Notes under the pieces: model-generated
The model's database searches: none
Seen by the model: only the letters and a program-made list of their open reading frames with translations
Told to the model about the DNA's origin: nothing
Part shown: in pieces, positions 1-16,490 of the stretch
Position numbering within the stretch: position 1 is the stretch's first letter
Layout of the letters: each line of letters starts with the position of its first letter
Assembly: GCA_009731375.1 (NCBI GenBank)
Contig: BJOX01000272.1
Coordinates: 427,542 to 455,810 of the forward strand
DNA length: 28,269 nucleotides
DNA from: Paulinella micropora
Taxonomy: Eukaryota; Cercozoa; Imbricatea; Euglyphida
Direction of reading: 5' to 3'
Position numbers and translations under genes: made by a program

Positions 1-300
1 TTTGTTTGTTTGTTTGTTTGTTTGTTTGTTTGTTTGTTTGTTTGTTTGTTTGTTAATCTGTCTGTTTGTCTGTTTGTTTGTTTGTTTGTTTGTTTGTTTG
101 TTTGTTTGTTTGTTTGTTTGTTTGCTTGTTTGTCTGTTTGTCTGTTTGTTTGTTTGTTTGTTTGTTTGTTTGTTTATTTGCTTGTTTGTTTGTTTTTCTT
201 TTTTTTTTTTTCTTTTGTGTGTGTGTGTGTTTGTTTGTTTGTTTATTTACTTGTTTGCTTGCTTGTTTTCTTGTTTGTTTGCTTGTCTGTTTGCATAAAT
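1..300. repeat. (TTTG)n microsatellite
   Basis: The tract is nearly pure TTTG with scattered CTTG, TCTG and one T-rich/GT interruption near 193-230. It lies in the intron upstream of the first visible NAE1 exon. The open frames through it are repeat translations, not genes. Confidence 0.97.
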
Positions 301-397
301 AATTAGTGTAGTCACTTGTTTGTCTTTGCGCTTTCTGGTTTTTTGTTTTGTTTTATTCGTATGCGTTTTTGGTTTTCGTTTCATTCTTTCTTCATAG

Positions 398-6680
<6,283 letters not shown>

Positions 6681-7723
6681 GCCAGGCCCCTTTCCCCTCA
6701 AATGTCATATTTAATAATACATTTGAACCGCTACTGTTTGGTTCAACAGCGTAACATGTATTGATAACTGAATACCGGTGAAGCATAGGTGACTAGCGAG
6801 TACAGTTCGTGCTTCGCGAGAGATGCTCTGTTAAAATTTTGTATATATTTCGTGAAAATATATATCAGAATTTATGAACTCATTCGTCACATGCTGACTC
6901 AGTAACTAACTAACGTTTGTTTGTATTCTTATTGTATCTCTTAAGCTTCGTTTCCCACTCATTCTAGTCAATTTAGACTAGTTAGACTTAGTTTTATCAA
7001 TCACAGTATCTAGAGTATGAGTAGTAATTATTTATTAAAACAGTGCTTGCGTAAAAAAAAACTTGTAGTTGAAGTTTCTTGCTAGTCTTACTATTACATT
7101 ACTATGATTGGGGGGGGGGGAGGGGGCTGGTTAATCTAGTTAATATTACGCCTCATAAGTCACTATTCATCAGTTCATAAACCGATAGGACGTTTGACAG
7201 TCCTCATCGCACTCACGTGTTGGCTCCGACAACTACCGAACAGCCGAATCACAAGTCAGCAAGTGTCCTTGTACCAGCGTTTTTTTCACGTTCGAATTCA
7301 CCCCGGTTAAACTAAGTTAAACTAGTTAAAACAGAAAATTTTAATACATTACAGATTTTTTTTTTTTTTACCCCTAAAAGTACTACTTAAATCTAGTAAA
7401 TTGTCGTACGCTGGCAGGTCCAAGTCCTAGAACTAGTAGAACTAGTAGATCTAGTCACTCAGCTGAGTCCTTCACATTTCTTTCACCAGAATCGATTCCA
7501 AAAACGGGATATGCACCGGCCCAGCGAAATTTCCTGCTTCGTTTTCACTGGCGCACCTGCAGGACAGCATGGCTGGCTGATCACATTCCGCGAACAGAAC
7601 AGCTTCCAGACTTCACGAATACAAAGACCAGACAGGAATATAGGCACATTTCTCAACTTGCTCGCACAGATTATTTTGGCCTCGAAAACTTGCAAAGTCT
7701 TCCCATACATAGGCGCAGTGAAG
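6681..7723. other. Intergenic region between NAE1 and FUN14 genes
   Basis: No conserved coding segment is recognised. There is an AATAAT-like 3' end signal near 6712, an AT-rich imperfect palindrome near 6835-6870, a G-run at about 7110-7125, and several CTAGTT/AACTAG words near 7315-7455. The last part (from 7511) is in frame with the FUN14 ATG and may be 5' UTR or an N-terminal extension. No TATA box or other promoter element can be supported. Confidence 0.6.
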
Positions 7724-8202
7724 ATGAGCGACGAAAAGAAGTCCCCACTGGATCAAGTTGCGAAGGTCACAGTTGATAAATATGCACAGTTGATAAATAT
7801 GTACAGTTGCAACTGTAGGAATTCATTAGTGTGTGAGATTGATATAAAGTTCTCAAAGTGCCTGTCAGTCTGTCTGTCTCTTTGTCTGTCTGTTTCCCTT
7901 TTCTTGTTCACTGACCCTACCTACCTACCTTCCTACCTATCCACCTACCTTCCTAGTACTCTACCTACCTACCTACCTGCCTGCCTGCCTGCCTACGTCT
8001 ACCTACCTACCTACCTGCCAACCTCACTTTTTTTTCTCAGGGAGCGGCCTTTGGGACTGCTGTGGGCTTTTGCTCGGGATATGCTCTGAAGACGGTGGGA
8101 AAAAGTAAGTGAGCCTCCACCCTCACCTCTCGTTCTCTCTCTCTCTCTCTCTCTCTGTTTCCGTGCTGTTGTCTCATACGATATTCTCTCATTGTTTACG
8201 CG

Positions 8203-8246
<44 letters not shown>

Positions 8247-8297
8247 TTATCTATTTATCTATCTATCTATCTATCTCTCTCTCTCTTTCTCTCTACA

Positions 8298-8330
<33 letters not shown>

Positions 8331-8488
8331 TTCCTTTCTCATAGCCTCATAAGCTGGCTAGCTCCATTGAAGCTGTGATGTCTCTCTCTATCTATCTCTC
8401 TCTCTTTCTATCTCTTTCTCTTTCTCATTGCCTCATACGCTGGCTAGCTCCATTGACGCTGTGATGTCTGTCTATCTATCTATCTATC

Positions 8489-8519
<31 letters not shown>

Positions 8520-9232
8520 CTATCTATCTGTCTATCTATCTACCTACCTACCTACCTACTTTATCTATCTATCTATCTGTCTATCTGTCTATCTATCTAT
8601 CTATCTATCTATCTATTTATCTATCTATATATTTATCTATCTACCTATCTATCTACCTACCTACCTATCTACTACCTACCTACTACCTACCCACCTGCCT
8701 GCCTGCCTGCCTACCTACCTACCTACCTACCCTACCTACCTACCTGCCTACCTACCTACCTACCTGCCTACCGACCTATCTATCTATCTACCTACCTACC
8801 TACCTACTTACCTACCTATCTACATATTTACCTACCTACCTATCCATCTATCTATCCATCTATCTATCTATCTACCTATCTATCGATCTATCGATCTATC
8901 TATCTATCTATCTACCTACCTACCTACCTACCTATCTATCTATCTATCTATTTATCTTCATCAGGTGTTGCGGTTCTGGTTGGGATGGGCTTTATCGCTC
9001 TGCAGGTGTGTGTGTCTCTCTCTCTCCCTCTCTCTCTCTCTCTCTCGTTGGGATGGGCTTTATCGCTCTGCAGGTCTCTCTCTCTCTCTTCTTTCTTTCT
9101 TTCTTTCTTCTTTCTTTCTTTCTTTCTTTCTTCTTCGTTTCTTTCTTTCTTTCTTTTTCGTTTCTTTCTTTCTTTCTTTCCTTTCTTTTGTCCCACATTG
9201 ACATAAAAGCACAATGAAGAAAAACGTAGTTG

Positions 9233-9269
<37 letters not shown>

Positions 9270-9291
9270 CTTCTTTCTTTCTTTCTTTCTT

Positions 9292-9325
<34 letters not shown>

Positions 9326-9443
9326 TCCCTCCCTCCCCCTCGCCCTTCATCTGTCTAACTATCCAACTATCTATCTATCTTTCTATCTATCTATCTATCT
9401 ATCTATCTATTCATAGTTGGCCCAGGCTCAGGGTTACATCAGC

Positions 9444-9491
<48 letters not shown>

Positions 9492-9525
9492 TGAAAGCTG
9501 GCTCAAGCTCAGGGTTACATCAGCG

Positions 9526-9566
<41 letters not shown>

Positions 9567-9578
9567 TATCTATCTGTC

Positions 9579-9609
<31 letters not shown>

Positions 9610-11110
9610 CTATCTCTTTATCTATCTATATATCTATCTATCTATATATATATCTATCTATTGATAGCTGGCTCAAGCTCAGGGTTACATCAGCGTCGAC
9701 TGGGGAAAAGTTGAAAGAGGGGTACATACATGCATACATATACATACATACATACATACATACATTTACATCAGCGTCGACTGGGGAAAAGTTGAAAGAG
9801 GGGTACATACATACTAGATATACATACAGACATACATACATACATTTACATCAGCGTCGACTGGGGAAAAGTCAAAAAAGGGGTACATACATATGCATAC
9901 ATACATACATACATACATACATACATTTACATCAGCGTCGACTGGGGAAAAGTCAAAAAAGGGGTACATACATGCATACATATACATACATACATACATA
10001 CATTTACATCAGCTTCGACTACATAGATGCATACATACATACGTACATACATACATACATACATACATACATTTACATCAGTGTCGACTGGGGAAAAGTC
10101 GAAAGAGGGGTATATACATGCATACATATACATACATACATACATACATACATACGTACATACATACATACATACATACATGTACATCAGCGTCGACTGG
10201 GGAAAAGTCGAAAGAGGGGTACATACATGAATGGATACATACATACATACATACATACATTTACATCAGCGTCGACTGGGAAAAAGTCGAAAGAGGGGTA
10301 TATACATGCATAGATATACATACAAACATACATACATACATACATACATACATACATTTACATCAGCGTCGACTGGGGAAAAGTTGAAAGAGGGGTACAT
10401 ACATGCATACATATACATACATAGATACATACATAGATACATACATACATACATTTACATCAGCGTCGACTGGGGAAAAGTCGAAGAGCATTACATACAT
10501 ACATGCATACATACATACATACATACATTTACATCAGCGTCGACTGGGTAAAAGTCGAAAAAGGGGTGTATACATACATACATACATACACATACATACA
10601 TACATACATACATACATTTACATCAGCCTCGACTGGGGAAAAGTCGAAAGAGGGGTATATACATGCATACATACATACATACATACATACATGCATACAT
10701 ACATACGTTTGCATCAGCGTCGACTGGGGAAAAGTTGAAAGAGGGGTACATACATGCATACATATACATACATACATACATACATACTTACGTACATTTA
10801 CATCAGCGTCGACTGGGGAAAAGTCGAAAGAGGGGTACATACATACATACATACATACATTTATATCAGCGTCGACTGAATCGATCGAATCGATCGAATC
10901 GATCGAATCGAATCGAATCGAATCGAATCGATGAATCGAATCGATGAATCGAATCGATGAATCGAATCGATGAATCAAATCGATCGGATCGATCGATGGA
11001 TCGATAGATCGATAGATCGATCGATAGTATATATGTTGTGGGTATGTGTAAAGGTGACGAGTACACTCGATCAAGATGGCGATGGACAACTCACTCCAGA
11101 AGACCTGAGG

Positions 11111-11144
<34 letters not shown>

Positions 11145-11340
11145 CCTACCTACCTACCTACTTATCTACCTATCTACCTACCTACCTACCTACCTACCTA
11201 CCTTCCTACCTTCCTACCTACCCACCTACCTCCTATCTATCTATCTATCTATCTATCTACCTATCTACCTATCTACCTATCTATCTATCTATCTATCTAT
11301 CTACCTACCTACCTATCTACCTACCTACCTACCTACCTAC

Positions 11341-11380
<40 letters not shown>

Positions 11381-11546
11381 ATATCTATTGGAACACTTCC
11401 TATATGTGTTAATTATTGCAACGATTTTTTGTGTATGTATTTGTGTGTGTGTGTGTGTTCTACATGCATGTATGCACTTATGTAGGATTGCTAAGGAAAA
11501 GATGGTTCGGAACTTATCGGTCTCTTCTCTCTCCACCCCCAACCCA

Positions 11547-11594
<48 letters not shown>

Positions 11595-11655
11595 ACAGAC
11601 ACACACACACACACACACACAACACACGCACACACACACACACAAACACAAACAT

Positions 11656-11686
<31 letters not shown>

Positions 11687-12173
11687 AANNNNNNNNNNCA
11701 CACAACATACACACAACACACACACACACAACACACACAACACACACACACACACACACACACTTGTACACACACACTGCAGCTCTCTCGCTTGCTTGCC
11801 TGTTCCCTCTCACACGCCTATCCATATCTACCTATCCATCTATATCCTTACCTCTCACACGCCTACCTATATCTATTACTGTGGACATTCAAGTGGCAAA
11901 AAATTCAAACTTTGACCTCATCTTTCTCAATCAATATTTTAGATACGGAAATGCAGCGCACACCGTTGGAAAGCTCTTGTCCTAAGCTTTCCAATGCTGG
12001 CTTCAGATTTGTCGTATCACTTAGATTGATGGAGAACGATGAGATCAAAGTTGGATAGTTTGCCACTTGAATGTCCTAAGTAATATCCATCTGTATCCTT
12101 ACGTCAGATCGGCCTCCCGTCGCAAGGTGCGGGCTTCGCTGTCGGTTTCTACATGGGCATGAAAATGAAGTAG
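7724..12173 (+). CDS. FUN14-domain protein with EF-hand-like loop, 7 exons, complete
   Basis: FUN14 proteins (FUNDC1 in animals) are small membrane proteins, mostly of the mitochondrial outer membrane, linked to mitophagy and organelle contacts. Exons are 7724-7765, 8041-8104, 8965-9005, 9668-9721, 11054-11109, 11486-11519 and 12108-12173. All introns are GT-AG and the phases give 118 codons plus TAG. Residues 15-35 ([21 protein letters not shown] minus its last residue is the hydrophobic core) and 36-49 ([14 protein letters not shown]) are hydrophobic. Residues 55-66 ([12 protein letters not shown]) match the FUN14 signature GYVxIDWxxVE. Residues 73-84 form an EF-hand-like loop with D73, D75, D77, G78 and D84. 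The C-terminus [20 protein letters not shown] is the second FUN14 glycine-rich segment. The ATG at 7724 is chosen because the product starts close to the domain. The frame is open upstream to 7511, so a longer N-terminus is possible. The exon 1 donor (AAG|GTCACA) is weak but is the one that keeps phase. Confidence 0.88.
7768..7801 (+). repeat. 17-bp perfect tandem duplication at the exon 1 donor
   Basis: CACAGTTGATAAATATG occurs twice in a row, starting two bases into intron 1 of the FUN14 gene. The second copy ends in a GTACAG that could also act as a donor, but using it would break phase with exon 2. Confidence 0.8.
7858..8030. repeat. (CTGT)n and (CTAC)n arrays in FUN14 intron 1
   Basis: Tetranucleotide arrays with CCTT and CTGC variants end ten bases before the TTTTTTTTCTCAG acceptor of exon 2. 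Confidence 0.93.
8120..8960. repeat. (CT)n, (CTAT)n and (CTAC)n arrays filling FUN14 intron 2
   Basis: Almost the whole 860-bp intron is CT dinucleotide and CTAT/CTAC tetranucleotide repeat. Two copies of a ~45-bp unique island (about 8340-8384 and 8425-8469, core GCTGGCTAGCTCCATTGA) sit between arrays. Confidence 0.95.
9047..9075 (+). repeat. Duplicate of the 3' end of FUN14 exon 3 plus its donor
   Basis: The last 27 bases of exon 3 (from GTTGGGATGG to CTGCAG) and the following GT are repeated exactly, 41 bp downstream of exon 3 and between (CT)n tracts. The copy lacks its own upstream AG, so it is probably spliced out. Confidence 0.9.
9076..9416. repeat. (CT)n, (CTTT)n, (CTAT)n arrays in FUN14 intron 3
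   Basis: Pyrimidine-only arrays with one short unique island (about 9190-9236). The long KKER-rich or FLSF-rich open frames here are repeat translations. Confidence 0.95.
9417..9530 (+). repeat. Two partial copies of FUN14 exon 4 (5' part)
   Basis: Two copies of the first 28-31 bases of exon 4 (encoding LAQAQGYIS) lie at about 9417-9444 and 9498-9528. Each is preceded by AG as in the true exon and followed by (CTAT)n. They end where the WGKVERG coding part and donor should follow, so neither has the donor. Confidence 0.9.
9722..10875 (+). repeat. Tandem array of FUN14 exon-4 3' fragments in (TACA)n
   Basis: After the full exon 4, about fourteen more copies of its 3' part follow at roughly 9765, 9845, 9926, 10005, 10071, 10180, 10258, 10356, 10452, 10527, 10616, 10707, 10796 and 10858. 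Most contain ACATCAGCGTCGACTGGGG, AAAAGTCGAAAGAGGG and then GTACAT. Copies are separated by 20-70 bp of (TACA)n. The copies at 10005 and 10858 are truncated and the one at 10452 loses its donor. The array fills intron 4. Confidence 0.95.
10876..11032. repeat. (GAATC)n / (GATC)n array
   Basis: Units of ATCGA, GAATCGAT and GATCGATA start directly from the truncated last exon-4 fragment (GTCGACTGAATCGATCG). This suggests that the fragment seeded the array. Confidence 0.9.
11110..11384. repeat. (CTAT)n / (CTAC)n array in FUN14 intron 5
   Basis: The array begins at the donor of exon 5 (GAG|GTATCTATC). The donor itself merges into the repeat. Confidence 0.95.
11545..11770. repeat. (CT)n then (CA)n microsatellite with 10-N gap
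   Basis: A CT tract (about 11548-11570) is followed by CACA tracts with interruptions, and the gap lies at 11690-11699. It lies in FUN14 intron 6, between exons 6 and 7. Confidence 0.95.
11876..12083. mobile_element. Foldback MITE (TTACTG-ended family), 208 bp
   Basis: The ends TTACTGTGGACATTCAAG and CTTGAATGTCCTAAGTAA are inverted repeats, each flanked by TA (11874-11875 and 12084-12085). The inner halves also pair imperfectly almost to the centre. It lies in FUN14 intron 6 and ends 24 bp before exon 7, so it must supply or tolerate the branch-point region. Terminal bases match two other elements in the window. Confidence 0.85.
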
Positions 12174-12494
12174 ATGCATCAAAATAGAAATGCATCCGGT
12201 GCATTTCCACCACTAGCCCCTCCCTAGATCCTTCAACTTTCGTTTTTTTTTCCTCCTCTTCCCTGCTTCACATCGTCACTCATCTCTAGAGCAGATCGCT
12301 CTTTCAACTGAAACATCAGGTTCAACACAACACCGTCTAGACAGTTTACTTAGAGCTGTGTTCCCATTGCACAGCAAGAACAACTATTTATACGAAGGGA
12401 GAAAGGTTCATACTGCCAATGTAAGACCAACATCTGTGGATTGTATTAATCATCGGTAGAGAAAAGAGACCCACTTAATCCTACTAGTGGCAAG
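12174..12494. other. 3' flank of the FUN14 gene
   Basis: No reading frame or repeat is recognised. It contains a T-run near 12245 and low-complexity pyrimidine sequence. It presumably includes the 3' UTR. Confidence 0.5.
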
Positions 12495-12496
12495 TA

Positions 12497-12770
12497 TTGC
12501 TGTTGACATTCAAGACAACAAAAAAAATTGATTTTTCTGTTTTGGTTGGAATTTCAGTTTTGGTTGGAATTTTGATTTTGGGTGAAAATTTGAATTTTTC
12601 ATATTAACGGCTATATTCGTCCGCAAAATATCGTAAATTTTCGCGAAATGTTACCGTTAAATTTGAAAATTTGAATTTTTGTCACAAAAATGAAAAACTG
12701 TCACAAAAATGAAAATCTGACACAAAAATGAAAAACTAATTTTTGTTGTTGTCTTGAATGTCAACAGCAA
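12497..12770. mobile_element. Foldback MITE (TTGCTG-ended family member), 274 bp
   Basis: The ends TTGCTGTTGACATTCAAG and CTTGAATGTCAACAGCAA are perfect inverted repeats flanked by TA (12495-12496 and 12771-12772). The interior is AT-rich, with repeated GTTTTGGTTGGAATT on the left and three CACAAAAATGAAAA units on the right. The right flank enters the N gap one base after the TA. Confidence 0.85.
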
Positions 12771-12772
12771 TA

Positions 12773-12972
12773 NNNNNNNNNNNNNNNNNNNNNNNNNNNN
12801 NNNNNNNNNNNNNNNNNNNNNNNNNNNNNNNNNNNNNNNNNNNNNNNNNNNNNNNNNNNNNNNNNNNNNNNNNNNNNNNNNNNNNNNNNNNNNNNNNNNN
12901 NNNNNNNNNNNNNNNNNNNNNNNNNNNNNNNNNNNNNNNNNNNNNNNNNNNNNNNNNNNNNNNNNNNNNNNN
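12773..12972. other. Assembly gap (200 N) followed by a long T run
   Basis: A round-number gap, followed by about 62 T (12983-13045) with one C. The T run could be a poly-A tail on the minus strand or an assembly-edge artefact. No element is identifiable. Confidence 0.9.
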
Positions 12973-12977
12973 ATATA

Positions 12978-13045
<68 letters not shown>

Positions 13046-13683
13046 CTTTCAAGGAACGACTTTTATTAATATTAATGAGTATACTATGATTGAAGAACGC
13101 TTGCTTTTCGTACCGGTAGAGAAAGGAAGCATGTATTAATGTACAAGTAGGCGAACAAGGTTATATTAATCAGTATTATTAATATTAATATAAGTTTCTG
13201 CATGACGGTGCCCCGCCTTAAACTGTATAATATCCGACTATCGGAATGAATACCGTACCGGACCGAAACATTAATATTAATATTAATATTGTGTTCAAGT
13301 TTTTACTTCAAGTTTACACTAAGACTCTATTTTGACATCCGTTACTTCATTTTTCCATTTATTTATCACTGCAACTGTCACTATCATAACTTGTAGTTGT
13401 TAAATTTAAAGTTTCAACTGCAGTTACTAAGTTAATAACAGATCAATTTATTTCCCTTTACTTGTTATTAACTTTTTAGAACTTGGAATGTTGACTGTTG
13501 CCTTTTTTCCCCATATCCAAACTTTATTTCTTTAGATCGCTTTTCAAGTTCCGGTCCACAATCATGACTACTGATAAGTAAACTTTTCAATAGGCAACAC
13601 ACCAGGTAAAGTGGCATTTACAATAACTTCATTTCTTCCCAGACTGACTTAAACAATTCCAACCGCTACAGAACTTGTGATAA
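13046..13683. other. AT-rich region left of the retroelement; nothing coding recognised
   Basis: Several TTAATATTAATA words occur (about 13062-13075, 13155-13190, 13268-13290). The minus strand near 13560-13683 has a short protein-like stretch with stops. It does not continue the Gypsy integrase found beyond the right end of the retroelement. Confidence 0.5.
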
Positions 13684-13959
13684 TATCAGACTGAGCACCT
13701 TAACGACCTGCCAAAACCTTTAACGTTGATAAGACAGTCTTTTTGACCGGTTCATTAGATTCTCCTCTGCACGACGTTTCGACTTCACTAACTAGTTTTC
13801 GATTTCGTTCAGAAATGATTTCAAACGATCAGGTCAAAGTTCTTTTTAGCTATTGCCATTTTTCCCATCAGTATTACCTTTTTCCCCGATTTCCCGTGAA
13901 ACACGTTTTACGGTAAATTTTAGGACAAGGAAATACACCGAAGAACGCAATATTTTTCC
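13684..13959 (+). repeat. 5' terminal direct repeat (LTR-like), 276 bp
   Basis: Begins TATCAGACTGAGCACC and ends GCAATATTTTTCC. It keeps the uninterrupted site CAGTATTACC at 13869-13878 where the right copy carries a foldback insertion. No TATA box or poly-A signal is clear. Confidence 0.65.
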
Positions 13960-14571
13960 GTTCCAAGTCATTTTCGCCTTGAGGCTTCCCAAATCAATAA
14001 TTTAGGGAATTTTCAAATCCAACAACCCGACAACTATCAGTTTATGATTGTTTACTTGAAGACTCGCGACACTATCCGTTTGAGAACGGGAGACCTCACA
14101 ATCTACGATCGACACTTGATCGTAAGTTGCATCCAAGCCTGCCAAGAGTTCGAAATTACGTAAATAAACGAAGTGGCCTCTCTACTATTTACTTGTATTT
14201 CACCTGCTCACATTAAGTCAGGACTCTCGACTCAAAGCAGCCATAGTGTTCTAAGTTAAGAGTTCGTTGTATCTGCCTACTTGAAGAGTTGTATACAAAC
14301 CCACAATTCGAATTTTTTTCCATTCAAGAGAAAACTACACACACAGTTGGTGTGTTCTGTCGACAGATCGATTTGGAAAGACCCTCTCCTTCAGGAGTGG
14401 CTATACAACAACGTATTAGGACAGAGGTAACCAAAACCACATATGTCTCGACAGATTGTTCACCTGCCGTTGCATTCTTGTGGCCCTCCTCTGCCCTCAT
14501 ACACACTGTGCAGTCAACCGACACAGTACGTGTCTGGTTTTGTCGTTTGAGGGTCAACCCCTACCTACAGA
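13960..14571. other. Leader region of the retroelement
   Basis: Runs from the 5' repeat to the first gag-like frame. A tRNA primer-binding site just after the repeat is not recognised. A frame at 14289-14762 is open but has no protein-like features, so I do not call it. Confidence 0.4.
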
Positions 14572-16433
14572 GTGGAGAACACCTACTCCACTGCACACCG
14601 ACCCCTTCAGCTACTGCTCTGCGTTCTGGCCTGCTCCTGGTACGCCTACATGTGGAATCAGTCACGATACGACGACCCAGTCTCGAAGTACAACGAACAC
14701 AAGCGACGCTGCTTGGACCCCTACCCCATCCTGGGTTCTCGTCCGGACATTCTACGTACTGACAAGAAATTTCAGGAGGAAATCAAGGCTGGGAAGACTA
14801 CTCGCCTTCACGCAAATCTCTCCCGCACCCAGACCGTTCAATTTATCTACGATTTATTGACCAGTTACGTGAGCGATGAACGCGATATGTTGCGAAAGAA
14901 CCATAAGGACAAGGCCACATCGCTACCTCAGGTCCCGCTTGCCCCTCAAGCTAGCCTAGACCTCCTTCGTAACCCCAATTGGACAGACACTGAAGTCTAC
15001 ACCCAGTACCTGGGACCTACTGGATCTCTGGCAGTTGCAGAGAAGCTCTGGAACCAGATTGGCAACATCATCCCTGTAGAAGTCTTCCATAACTACTACC
15101 CGGTTACTGCCTCCACTGCTGGATTGGCTGGGTCATTACCGGTCACTGCCCCGTCGGGAACAGCCGTTGGTACCACATTCATTCCACCACCGAGTCTGAC
15201 TGGTCCAACCACTTTGCACCCCGCAGGAAGCTCTTCTTCGACAACGATCCACCCGATCCACCCTTCGAAGTTTCGACTCCCAGAACAGCCACAACGACCC
15301 CGTCAACTCCGATATTGCCTTCAGCCCCAGCAGCTGCGATTGCACCGACACTTCGTCAGCCCATTCCATCCACCCTTCATGCCCCAGATACCCAACATGC
15401 CCTTTCCGTCCCCGGATGCTTCGTTCACACGTACTGGACGCATGGCTCGGGCTGCTACTCCTGCTCCACCGCGCCCCATGGTGCAACCTTTGTCGACCCT
15501 ACTCGCTGGTAGAACTCCTTGGTCCCCCACAGACACCTGTACGTCGGACGCTGCGAACTGCACCAGCGTCATCAAGTTCGGGCACCAGCACGTTGGCACC
15601 CATCCTGGAAGGCTCTGCACCTCCAGCAATCTCTACTGCGACGGCAGCCCAGATCGCCGGAGAGGAAGAAATTCCTACCGCGACAGCAACCCAAATGGCA
15701 GCAGAAGCAGAGGACGCGGTCGTCGAACGTGAAGGAGAACGAGCACGGGAACAGCAACAAGAACAAGAACGAGAACGGGAACAACAACAAGAACCAGCAC
15801 GAGAACAACAAGAACAAGCACGAGAACAACAAGAACAAGCACGAGAACGACGAGGAGAAAACGAAGGCGACGACGAGGATGGCCAAGTGACAGAAGAAAA
15901 TAATGCCCCCGTCCGACAACCCGAGGACTCACAAACGCCTCGTTCGGCAGGCTCCCCGTGACGGAACATCATCGCAGTCTTGGCCGCCACGCATGGTCCT
16001 TCGCTCTAGCAATTCAGGCGATACCTCGGGCTACCAAATGTATATGCTGTCACGACCTTGCGGATCCGCACCGTACCCGCACACCGCTCCATGTTCATCC
16101 TGTCGAGTCCGAGTGTCATACCGTCACCGGACCACGCTACCTTCGCGCGCAAATTGGCGGTCAACTACCACGTCGCCAACACGCCGATCCAACTGGCCAT
16201 CATGCACGCCATCAGCAACGTTCGCGCGTGGGGAGACAAAGTTACAGTTGCTATCATGGACGCCTGTTGGGCCCGCTTCGTCCGCGTCACCGACTCTATT
16301 CAGCAAGTATGGTGCTCGTTGTCCCTCATTTGGCTACAGTTCATCCGCGACCTCATCCACGGCCGTCTGGATAAATGACACACGGAAGTCAGCTTTCCAA
16401 GCCCTCAATCTACGACGCTTCAGAAAAGAGTAA
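14572..16433 (+). pseudogene. Gag-like region, frameshifted
   Basis: Protein-like segments switch frame several times. 14572 to about 15220 is one frame, with a hydrophobic start and charged helix-like sequence such as KYNEHKRRCLDPYPILGSRP. About 15220-15350 is Pro/Thr-rich in a second frame. About 15540-15960 is in a third frame, rich in Glu, Gln and Arg, with a run of REQQ-type repeats (about 15730-15850). About 16120-16375 (segment LAVNYHVANTPIQLAIMHAI) appears to continue it. Position before the protease-like part and composition suggest a structural Gag protein. No homologue is recognised. The frame switches look like indels in a decayed copy. Confidence 0.45.
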
Positions 16434-16490
16434 CTCTTGGCGTACATCAACCGATGAATCACGCACTACGAAGCTGCACGTATCACTGGT

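Noticed and set aside
9711-10738. Plus-strand frames containing repeated [10 protein letters not shown] separated by HTYIHTYI
   Set aside because: A read-through of the exon-fragment array with its spacers. It is not a repeat protein, because the spacers are microsatellite and the true exon splices out of them.
11943-11982. Possible FUN14 exon encoding [12 protein letters not shown] after a TTTTAG acceptor
   Set aside because: It lies inside the left arm of the foldback MITE at 11876-12083, and its donor would leave the wrong phase for exon 7. The 34-nt exon at 11486-11519 gives the correct phase and a family-like sequence.
13684-13959. Calling the 276-bp repeats true LTRs with certainty
   Set aside because: They lack TG...CA ends, a recognised primer-binding site and a target duplication. 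I keep the LTR-like call because of the adjacent purine tract and the coding content between.
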